NCBI GenBank assembly: GCA_007127665.1
Contig: SKYY01000168.1
Location: 1-5,921, forward strand
DNA: 5,921 bases
Reading direction: 5' to 3'
From: Balneolales bacterium
Lineage (GTDB): Bacteria > Bacteroidota > Rhodothermia > Balneolales > Natronogracilivirgulaceae
Both the position numbers and the translations under genes were made by a program. This document shows positions 1 through 5,303 of this stretch, one piece after another (position 1 is the first letter of the stretch; each line of letters begins with the position of its first letter). The notes beneath the pieces are model-generated. The model saw nothing but the letters and a program-made list of their open reading frames with translations, was not told the DNA's origin and did no database searches.

Positions 1-517
<517 letters not shown>

Positions 518-536
518 AGAAAAATCGAATTTTTCT
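518..536. repeat. 8-bp perfect inverted repeat upstream of the tRNA gene
   Basis: AGAAAAAT (518-525), loop CGA, ATTTTTCT (529-536). It directly abuts the candidate -10 element of the tRNA gene at 537 and so would lie in the promoter spacer. It could be a protein site, a cruciform-prone A/T tract, or chance in an AT-rich stretch. Confidence 0.5.
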
Positions 537-542
537 TATCTT
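537..542 (+). promoter_or_regulatory. Candidate -10 element of the tRNA-Met gene
   Basis: TATCTT, in the longer context TATCTTTC, lies 25 nt before the first base of the tRNA. That would place transcription start near 549 and leave a leader of about 12 nt, which is typical for a tRNA gene. The context matches the Bacteroidota -7 consensus TAnnTTTG except at the last base. No good -35/-33 element is seen at the usual distance. The same TATCT core occurs upstream of three other genes in the window. Confidence 0.35.
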
Positions 543-561
543 TCACTCTTGTAGAAAATCA

Positions 562-635
562 GGCGTGGTAGCTCAGTTGGTTAGAGCGTCGGATTCATAA
601 CCCGGAGGTCGGCGGTTCAATCCCGCCCCACGCTA
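562..635 (+). tRNA. tRNA-Met(CAT), probably elongator
   Basis: A complete 74-nt cloverleaf is visible. The acceptor stem is GGCGTGG with CCACGCT (7 pairs, the outermost G1-T72 a wobble). The D stem is GCTC/GAGC with loop AGTTGGTTA. The anticodon loop TTCATAA carries CAT at 596-598. The variable loop has 5 nt, and the T arm is GGCGG-TTCAATC-CCGCC. The discriminator is A635, followed by CAG, so CCA is not encoded and must be added post-transcriptionally. The anticodon stem has an A31-C39 mismatch. Position 11-24 is C-G rather than the A-U of bacterial initiators, and the stem lacks the three G-C pairs of tRNA-fMet, so elongator Met is favoured. A CAT tRNA could also be the lysidine-modified tRNA-Ile2; sequence alone does not fully exclude that. 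Confidence 0.93.
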
Positions 636-641
636 CAGCAT

Positions 642-673
642 GCATTCCGGAATGGTGTCTGCTCCGGAATTGC
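642..673 (+). other. Stem-loop immediately downstream of tRNA-Met
   Basis: GCATTCCGG (642-650) pairs with CCGGAATTGC (664-673) as nine base pairs with one bulged T, enclosing a 13-nt loop. It begins six bases after the tRNA 3' end. No T-run follows, so it is not a canonical rho-independent terminator. It may be part of the tRNA trailer or a weak transcription stop ahead of the stronger hairpin at 697-728. Confidence 0.45.
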
Positions 674-689
674 AACTATCCCATCGGAC

Positions 690-728
690 AAAAAAAAAGC
701 ACCCCATCCTTTCATAGACGAGGTGCTT
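690..728 (-). terminator. Rho-independent terminator for the response regulator, possibly also stopping tRNA transcription
   Basis: On the minus strand AAGCACC (728-722) pairs with GGTGCTT (703-697), and the stem runs straight into an unbroken T-tract (complement of the nine A residues at 690-698). This is the classic intrinsic terminator layout for the leftward response regulator transcript, about 150 nt beyond its stop codon. On the plus strand the same hairpin is followed by GTTTAT, a poorer tract, so it could weakly terminate the rightward tRNA transcript as well. The loop is 18 nt, longer than usual. Confidence 0.75.
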
Positions 729-753
729 GTTTATCATCTACAGACGGCTATTA

Positions 754-846
754 CCCCATTTGCACTTCCAAGTTATTGGGGTTGGCAATATCATGCAATC
801 AATGAAAAAGCGTAATATTGCTACGTGTTTTTACGTAGTTTTACGT
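754..846 (-). repeat. Cluster of inverted and direct repeats in the response regulator 3' region
   Basis: Three consecutive inverted repeats are visible: CCCCA (754-758) with TGGGG (777-781); GCAATAT (785-791) with ATATTGC (815-821); and CTACGT (821-826) with ACGTAG (833-838 reading through the third base block). In addition ACGT recurs at 823, 833 and 843, exactly 10 bp apart, with TTTTACGT as a direct repeat. All of this lies between the response regulator stop codon and its terminator, in sequence with no convincing gene. It may form a structured 3' untranslated RNA or a protein-binding site; neither is proven. Confidence 0.4.
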
Positions 847-877
847 TGTCAGCCCATCTTTTTAATACCGGAACTTT

Positions 878-1567
878 TCAAAAAGAGGGAGAAACAATCT
901 TGTTTTTGATGGCATAACGCACAAGACCGGCAGTGTTCCTGATTCCCAGTTTACTCATGAGATTGGTCCGGTGGGTATCGACCGTGCGGGGGCTGATGAA
1001 CAGTTTTTCCGAGATTTCGAAACTGGTATTGCCTTCAGCGATGAGCTGTAAAATTTCACGCTCTCTGCGGGTTATTTTTGGATTATCACTTTTGTCTTTG
1101 TCCCAGCCCGATTGCACTTGTTGTACATAACACGTGTTCATGAATCTGGAAACGGATTGGCTGAACACTTTCTCGCCCTTGTACACAGCGCGGATACACT
1201 CCAGCAGCTCATTGCGGGCGCTGTCTTTCATCATGTAACCGTTGGCCCCGGCATTGATAACTTCATTCAGATAATCTTCACCGATGTGCATCGTGAGAAT
1301 CAAAATGCGGGCATGGGGGTCAAAACTCAGGATCTCTCGCGTCGTCTCTATTCCGTTGCCTTCGGGCATGGTAATATCCAGAATACATACGTCTGGACGT
1401 TTTTCCTGATAAAGCAGATATGCCTCGTCACCTCTCGTAGCCTCCCCTATCACCTCAATGTCATCCGCCGAATCTATCATGCTTCGTATGCCATACCGCA
1501 GCAGATCGTGGTCGTCGGCAACCATGACGGTAATTCGCTTATGGGGTGTGTTTTTTTGTCTGCTCAT
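878..1567 (-). CDS. NarL/FixJ-family two-component response regulator (orphan)
   Basis: The 229-residue product has an N-terminal receiver domain (about residues 12-130) and a C-terminal LuxR-type helix-turn-helix (about 153-220). The acidic pocket is ADDHD (D18, D19); the phosphoacceptor is D64 in CILDITMPEGNG; T92 (LTMH) and K114 (MMKDS) complete the conserved switch residues. The HTH carries ITRREREILQLIAEG and ISPRTVDTHRTNLMSKLGI, the canonical pattern for DNA-binding NarL-type regulators. It is therefore expected to be phosphorylated by a histidine kinase, dimerise and control transcription; its targets are unknown. No kinase gene lies next to it here. I chose ATG at 1567 because the receiver domain starts soon after it. 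An in-frame ATG at 1621 (247 aa) and a TTG at 1633 exist, but the added residues do not resemble a domain and the 1621 start would be nearly leaderless if the candidate -10 is right. No Shine-Dalgarno is visible. Confidence 0.92.
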   Translation of the reverse strand: MSRQKNTPHKRITVMVADDHDLLRYGIRSMIDSADDIEVIGEATRGDEAYLLYQEKRPDVCILDITMPEGNGIETTREILSFDPHARILILTMHIGEDYLNEVINAGANGYMMKDSARNELLECIRAVYKGEKVFSQSVSRFMNTCYVQQVQSGWDKDKSDNPKITRREREILQLIAEGNTSFEISEKLFISPRTVDTHRTNLMSKLGIRNTAGLVRYAIKNKIVSPSF

Positions 1568-1631
1568 TACGATTGCTTGAATCGCACGCTGATGATAATC
1601 AAAATAGATGCTTCTCCTCATCACTATCTGC

Positions 1632-1637
1632 AAGATA
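1632..1637 (-). promoter_or_regulatory. Candidate -10 element of the response regulator gene
   Basis: On the minus strand the sequence reads TATCTTGCAG, an exact 10-base match to the sequence upstream of sthA. As a -10 it would start transcription near 1625 and give a leader of about 58 nt before the ATG at 1567. TTGAAA (5 of 6 to the sigma-70 -35) with GATAAG 16 nt later, slightly upstream, is an alternative pair. Confidence 0.3.
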
Positions 1638-1638
1638 A

Positions 1639-1661
1639 CAGAAATCTTATCAAAATTTCTG
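1639..1661. promoter_or_regulatory. Operator-like inverted repeat upstream of the response regulator
   Basis: CAGAAAT (1639-1645), nine bases, ATTTCTG (1655-1661): a perfect 7-bp inverted repeat with half-site centres 16 bp apart, suitable for a dimeric helix-turn-helix protein. It would occupy the spacer and -35 area of the candidate response regulator promoter. Autoregulation by the regulator itself is plausible but not shown. Confidence 0.4.
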
Positions 1662-1684
1662 CAACAGTTTCAAAAAATCGGTAA

Positions 1685-1733
1685 TTGTAATTATTGTACA
1701 AGAGATTTCAGCGATTAATCTACAATATTTGTA
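1685..1733. repeat. Clustered TTGTA/TACAA half-sites in the divergent promoter region
   Basis: TTGTA occurs at 1685, 1694 and 1729, and its complement TACAA at 1697 and 1721. Two of these combine into the perfect palindrome TTGTACAA (1694-1701), and two into TACAA-TAT-TTGTA (1721-1733). The region is AT-rich, so some of this is expected by chance; a binding site for a regulator of the divergent genes is possible. Confidence 0.3.
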
Positions 1734-1785
1734 CTTTAACACTCTTTTTGTTTGCGCAACACGTGATGCCATCCGCACCAACAGC

Positions 1786-1814
1786 TTGCCAACTTTTCCA
1801 GTTACCAATACAAA
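1786..1814 (+). promoter_or_regulatory. Candidate aspS promoter
   Basis: TTGCCA (1786-1791) and TACAAA (1809-1814) are separated by exactly 17 bp and match the sigma-70 consensus at 5 of 6 and 4 of 6 positions. The start of transcription would fall near 1821, giving a leader of about 14 nt before the chosen aspS ATG. This also argues against the longer reading frame that begins upstream. Confidence 0.35.
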
Positions 1815-1834
1815 TATTCCGGCCAAATTCAGAA

Positions 1835-3622
1835 ATGACTTTAATCAGAACGCACACATGTGGAGAACTGACCCGGGAACAGACCGGTGAAACAGCAATA
1901 TTGAACGGTTGGGTAGGTACCCGGCGCGACCTCGGCGGAGTCATATTTATTGATCTTCGCGACCGTTATGGCATTACCCAGGTTGTTTTTTCTCCGCAGG
2001 ACGACAAGACGGCGCATGAACTGGCAGACCAACTCCGGCCCGAATACGTGATCGGCGTGGAAGGGGAAGTAAGACAGCGCGACCCCATAAACGTCAATCC
2101 GAATGTCAAAACCGGTGATATCGAACTCCGTGTCAAAAAACTGGTCATCTACTCCCGCTCCGAAACCCCGCCTTTTGAGATCCAGGACGACTTGAAGACC
2201 AATGAAGACCTCCGGCTGAAATACCGCTACCTGGACCTGCGCCGGCCCGCGATGCAGAGGAACCTGATGCTGCGTTCCGCCCTCTACCGCCACACCCGTG
2301 AATACTTCCACGAACAGCAGTTCGCCGAGATCGAAACACCCTTCCTCATGCGCAGCACCCCGGAAGGCGCCCGCGATTACCTGGTGCCCAGCCGTGTCAA
2401 CCCCGGTAAATTCTTCGCACTTCCGCAAAGCCCCCAGACCTACAAGCAGATACTCATGGTCTCCGGCATGGACCGCTACTTCCAGATCGTCAAATGCTTC
2501 CGCGATGAAGACCTGCGGGCCGACCGCCAGCCCGAATTCACCCAGATCGACGTGGAAATGTCGTTCGTCGACGAAGAACAGGTCTACACCCTGATGGAAG
2601 GCCTGCTCCAGCGCATCCTCAGGGAAGTGGTCGGCGCCCAAGTCGACACACCCTTCCCCCGCATGACCTACAAGGAAGCCATGACCACCTACGGCAGTGA
2701 CAAGCCCGACACCCGCTTCGATATGAAATTCGTCGACTTCTCCGAAATTGTCAGGGACTCCGAATTCCGCGTCTTCTCCAAAACCGTAGCCGATGGCGGC
2801 GCTGTGGTCGGGTTCGTCGTCCCGGGTATGGGGTCACTCGGACGCGGCGTCATGGACCGCCTCACCAAACGCACCCGCGACGAGATCGGTGCCGGCGGAC
2901 TCATCTACATCAAAAACAACGAAGACGAAATCTACTCCAGCGTCAGCAAATTTGTTTCGGAGGATATGACCCGCGCCATGGTCGAAGTCAGCGGCGCCCA
3001 AAAAGGCGACCTCATCCTGCTGCTGGCCGGATCCGCCGAAACCGTCTACGGACAACTCGGCGACCTGCGCCTGCTCATGGCCCGCGAGTACGACCTGATC
3101 GACACCTCCGCCTACAACCTGCTCTGGGTCACCGACTTCCCGCTGCTCGAATACGACAGCGAAGACGGCCGCTACTACGCCATGCACCACCCGTTCACCT
3201 CACCGCGTCCCGAAGACGTTGAACTGCTCAAAACCGACCCCGGGAAAGTCCGCGCACGCGCCTACGACCTGGTCATGAACGGCAGCGAAATCGGCGGCGG
3301 CTCCATCCGTATCCACGATACCGAACTGCAATCCACCATGTTCGAGGCCCTTGGCATCGGCAAGGATGAGGCACAGCAGAAGTTCGGGTTTCTGCTGGAT
3401 GCGTTCCGCTACGGCGCGCCGCCCCACGGCGGTATCGCGCTCGGCCTCGACCGCATCGCCATGCTGCTCACCGAAGCAAAAAGCCTGCGCGACGTCATCG
3501 CCTTCCCGAAAAACCAGCGGGCCATCAGCCTCATGGACAACTGTCCATCTGTAGTGGACCAGGCACAGCTCAGGGAACTGCATATCCGGCTGGCACCCGG
3601 ACTCGATTCGGCTGATAAATAA
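1835..3622 (+). CDS. aspS: Aspartyl-tRNA synthetase, bacterial type
   Basis: The 595-residue product has the length and order of a bacterial AspRS. The N-terminal OB-fold anticodon-binding domain (about 1-105) contains GWVGTRRDLGGVIFIDLRDR. Class II motif 1 lies around IETPFLM (166-172), motif 2 around FRDEDLRADRQPEFTQID (222-239), and motif 3 is GIALGLDRIAMLL (533-545). The bacteria-specific GAD insertion fills about 290-420. Family signatures GSDKPDTRF (287-295), HHPFTSP (451-457) and GGGSIRIH (487-494) are intact, so the enzyme should attach aspartate to tRNA-Asp in the cytoplasm. The frame stays open for 47 codons upstream to a TTG at 1694, but family alignment places the start at this ATG (MTLIRTHTCGEL). 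No Shine-Dalgarno precedes it. Leu33 in RRDLGG resembles discriminating AspRS rather than the His seen in some non-discriminating ones. Most of the gene is rich in C-ending codons, unlike the AT-richer regulator upstream. Confidence 0.97.
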   Translation: MTLIRTHTCGELTREQTGETAILNGWVGTRRDLGGVIFIDLRDRYGITQVVFSPQDDKTAHELADQLRPEYVIGVEGEVRQRDPINVNPNVKTGDIELRVKKLVIYSRSETPPFEIQDDLKTNEDLRLKYRYLDLRRPAMQRNLMLRSALYRHTREYFHEQQFAEIETPFLMRSTPEGARDYLVPSRVNPGKFFALPQSPQTYKQILMVSGMDRYFQIVKCFRDEDLRADRQPEFTQIDVEMSFVDEEQVYTLMEGLLQRILREVVGAQVDTPFPRMTYKEAMTTYGSDKPDTRFDMKFVDFSEIVRDSEFRVFSKTVADGGAVVGFVVPGMGSLGRGVMDRLTKRTRDEIGAGGLIYIKNNEDEIYSSVSKFVSEDMTRAMVEVSGAQKGDLILLLAGSAETVYGQLGDLRLLMAREYDLIDTSAYNLLWVTDFPLLEYDSEDGRYYAMHHPFTSPRPEDVELLKTDPGKVRARAYDLVMNGSEIGGGSIRIHDTELQSTMFEALGIGKDEAQQKFGFLLDAFRYGAPPHGGIALGLDRIAMLLTEAKSLRDVIAFPKNQRAISLMDNCPSVVDQAQLRELHIRLAPGLDSADK

Positions 3623-3678
3623 TCCGTTTGCCGGGAACAATTCGAGCACGGAATGCCAGGCTGGCCCCGGGCAGCTGA
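3623..3678. other. Convergent 56-bp gap between aspS and sthA without a clear terminator
   Basis: The two genes end facing each other. TGCCGGG (3629-3635) can pair with CCCGGGCA (3666-3673) with one bulge, and GCCAGGCTGGC (3655-3665) is a palindrome with a single central base. No T-run follows in either direction, so a canonical intrinsic terminator is not visible. Confidence 0.5.
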
Positions 3679-5124
3679 TTACTCCTCTTTAAGGATGTTT
3701 TTGTAAGTCTGTCCACCCTTGTACATGTAGTTGATCCCGTTGAACGCCGCAACACGGTAGGCCTCCGAATACGTGGGATAGTTGTGCACCGTATCCAGGA
3801 AATATCGCGCGCTTCCCCCGAAATTGAGGACCGCCTGGCCGGTGTGGATAAGATCACACGCCCCGGAGCCCACTATGTGCACGCCAAGCAGCCGCAGCGA
3901 TTCGGTCTCAAAGACCAGCTTAAGCATCCCGCGGTGGGTGCGAGCGATGTTGGCTTTGGTCAGGTTCCGGTAATACGCCCGCCCTACGGTCACATCGCCG
4001 ATCTGGTTTTTCGCCTCTTCTTCCGTCAGGCCCACACTCGCAATTTCAGGGATGGCGTAGATCCCGTACGGAATAATGCTCTCCGTTTCCATCCTGGAAA
4101 TGCCGAACATGTGGCAGGATGCGGTACGCCCCTGCGAAAAGGATACCGAGGCAAGGCCGGGATGGCCGATCACATCACCCGCCGCGTATATGGATGGCAC
4201 CTTGGTCTGGTAGTTTTCATCCACCTGTATAAACCCTTTGTCGTCGGTTTTGATACCAAGTTCATTCAGCCCGAGACGCGACGAGTTCGGTTTGCGGTCA
4301 CCGAAATAGAGTACCAGCTCCGTCTCCACAACATGCATTTCACCGGTGTCCTTGTCCTGGTACTTGACCTCGGTGCAATTTCGCAGGGGGTTGGGGCCGA
4401 CCTGCAGCACACGGGTCCGGTTGAAAATGTTGATGCGGGCTTCCTCCAGCGCCACTCTGAATTCCTCCTTGATCTCCTTGTCAAGGAACATCAGGTAATC
4501 TTGCTGGCCGTTCAGAACGGTGACCCGTGTTCCGAGCGCTGAAAAGACCGTGGCGAATTCCATGGCCTGGATGTTGGTACCCACTATGACCAACCGTTTC
4601 GGGATGTAATGGATATCCAGGATCGACCGGTTGTCCAGAACGGTGACGTGGTCTATCTCAAACTCATCCGGCCCGGTTGATGTGGCGCCGGTGGAGATCA
4701 GTATGTTATCGGCTGAAAACCGTTTTTTTTCGCCATCCTCGCTGCTCACTTCAACGGTGTGCGCATCCAGGATACGTCCGAAACCCAGGGCGGTATCCAC
4801 CTCGTTCTTGATCAGGCTGTCTTTGATCTCGCTGTTCTGCGTTGCCAGCACCCGGTCCTTGTAGCGCAGCACGTCACGCATCCGGAAGCGGTCATAGGGC
4901 TTTATGCCTTCATCGCCGAACTGGGATGTGTACCGGTGGATACTGCTGGCGGTCTCTCTGAGGGCCTTGCTCGGTACCGTTCCGGTATTGATCCACGTGC
5001 CGCCCAGAAAATTTTCATTGGCCTCAATGATCAAGGCTTTTTTGTCGAACTTGGCAGATTGCATGGCGCAGGAGAAACCTGCCGGACCGCTGCCAAGGAT
5101 GATGACATCATAATCTCTGGTCAT
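3679..5124 (-). CDS. sthA: SthA-like soluble pyridine nucleotide transhydrogenase family flavoprotein
   Basis: The 481-residue protein belongs to the two-dinucleotide-binding-domain flavoprotein family. The FAD Rossmann motif is IILGSGPAG (8-16), the second FAD motif is SIYAAGDVIG (311-320), and a C-terminal dimerisation domain ends in HNYPTYSEAYRVAAFNG (447-463). In lipoamide dehydrogenase and glutathione reductase the active site is CxxxxC; here GGTWINTGTVPSKALR (41-56) has Trp and Thr in place of both cysteines. The usual catalytic His of HxHPT is Tyr449 in HNYPT. Both changes match SthA (E. coli GTIPSKALR and NYPTMAEAYRVAA), which transfers hydride between NADPH and NAD+ in the cytoplasm. 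The oddity is the second Rossmann motif, GTNIQA (182-187) instead of GxGxxG, so nucleotide use may differ from classical SthA. The start is ATG 5124 because the FAD motif begins at residue 8; AAAGGA precedes it closely. An in-frame TTG at 5181 adds 19 residues and is not favoured. It is divergent from sodA. Confidence 0.88.
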   Translation of the reverse strand: MTRDYDVIILGSGPAGFSCAMQSAKFDKKALIIEANENFLGGTWINTGTVPSKALRETASSIHRYTSQFGDEGIKPYDRFRMRDVLRYKDRVLATQNSEIKDSLIKNEVDTALGFGRILDAHTVEVSSEDGEKKRFSADNILISTGATSTGPDEFEIDHVTVLDNRSILDIHYIPKRLVIVGTNIQAMEFATVFSALGTRVTVLNGQQDYLMFLDKEIKEEFRVALEEARINIFNRTRVLQVGPNPLRNCTEVKYQDKDTGEMHVVETELVLYFGDRKPNSSRLGLNELGIKTDDKGFIQVDENYQTKVPSIYAAGDVIGHPGLASVSFSQGRTASCHMFGISRMETESIIPYGIYAIPEIASVGLTEEEAKNQIGDVTVGRAYYRNLTKANIARTHRGMLKLVFETESLRLLGVHIVGSGACDLIHTGQAVLNFGGSARYFLDTVHNYPTYSEAYRVAAFNGINYMYKGGQTYKNILKEE

Positions 5125-5179
5125 GTTCCTTTTATCCGTGTTGGTTCTACAGTTTTCAGTATCAATATGCGCTGCCTGC

Positions 5180-5185
5180 AAGATA
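5180..5185 (-). promoter_or_regulatory. Candidate -10 element of sthA
   Basis: The minus strand reads TATCTTGCAG, identical over ten bases to the sequence upstream of the response regulator, and both are preceded by a similar GATTT(T)C stretch. As a -10 it would start transcription near 5173 and give a leader of about 49 nt before the ATG. No strong -35 is visible. Confidence 0.35.
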
Positions 5186-5226
5186 GCACGAAAATCCCTT
5201 CATGACAGAAATTATTTCCGGATGCA

Positions 5227-5245
5227 CGCTGTTACAGTAGCAGCG
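5227..5245. promoter_or_regulatory. 19-bp near-perfect palindrome between sthA and sodA, operator-like
   Basis: CGCTGTTAC, central A, GTAGCAGCG: eight of nine pairs are Watson-Crick and the remaining one is G-T. It is centred 68 bp upstream of the sodA ATG and about 112 bp upstream of the sthA ATG, and would overlap the -35 area of the candidate sodA promoter. It does not match the Fur consensus, and the CTG-CAG spacing is one base short of an E. coli LexA box. The binding protein is unknown. Confidence 0.5.
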
Positions 5246-5260
5246 AACAATTGCGATTGC

Positions 5261-5266
5261 TATCTG
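5261..5266 (+). promoter_or_regulatory. Candidate -10 element of sodA
   Basis: TATCTG at this position would put transcription start near 5273 and leave a leader of about 30 nt with the Shine-Dalgarno inside it. It shares the TATCT core with three other candidate -10 elements in the window. No convincing -35 is present, which would be consistent with an activated or repressed promoter, or with a wrong call. Confidence 0.3.
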
Positions 5267-5291
5267 AACAAACAAATAAGAATAAATTAGT

Positions 5292-5297
5292 GAGAGG
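5292..5297 (+). promoter_or_regulatory. Ribosome binding site of sodA
   Basis: GAGAGG lies six bases before the sodA ATG at good spacing. It is the clearest Shine-Dalgarno in the window; proS, aspS and the response regulator show none. Confidence 0.6.
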
Positions 5298-5303
5298 TAT
5301 AAC

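Noticed and set aside
562..635. Initiator tRNA-fMet as the identity of the CAT tRNA.
   Set aside because: It lacks the unpaired 1-72 position, the A11-U24 pair and the three G-C pairs at the base of the anticodon stem.
727..909. A 60-codon plus-strand frame downstream of the terminator hairpin.
   Set aside because: It has no Shine-Dalgarno, its composition is not protein-like, it overlaps the regulator 3' end, and it covers the inverted repeats.
1568..1633. Longer N terminus of the response regulator from TTG 1633 or ATG 1621.
   Set aside because: The extra residues show no receiver-domain homology, and the candidate -10 overlaps or nearly abuts these starts.
1112..1684. Plus-strand open frame (190 codons) opposite the response regulator.
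   Set aside because: The regulator on the other strand has clear receiver and HTH motifs; this frame shows none and extends into the promoter region.
1694..1834. A 47-codon in-frame extension upstream of the aspS ATG that looks vaguely like a signal peptide (basic start, then a hydrophobic LTLFLFA stretch).
   Set aside because: AspRS is cytoplasmic, the family N terminus aligns with the ATG at 1835, the extension begins at a TTG without a Shine-Dalgarno, and a plausible promoter lies inside it.
1841..2641. Long antisense open frame (266 codons, minus strand) within aspS.
   Set aside because: It is a complementary-strand shadow of a conserved gene with biased third positions, with no recognisable motif and no ribosome binding site.
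3784..4542. Long plus-strand open frame (252 codons) within sthA.
   Set aside because: It lies opposite the conserved SthA coding sequence, its translation has no family resemblance, and it has no promoter or ribosome site of its own.
3679..5124. Lipoamide dehydrogenase, glutathione reductase or mercuric reductase as the identity of the flavoprotein.
   Set aside because: Both redox-active cysteines and the catalytic His of HxHPT are absent, while the NYPT-SEAYRVAA C terminus matches SthA.
5229..5243. LexA-type SOS box within the sodA palindrome (CTG...CAG).
   Set aside because: CTG and CAG are separated by nine bases rather than the ten of the E. coli box, and Bacteroidota-type LexA sites differ anyway.
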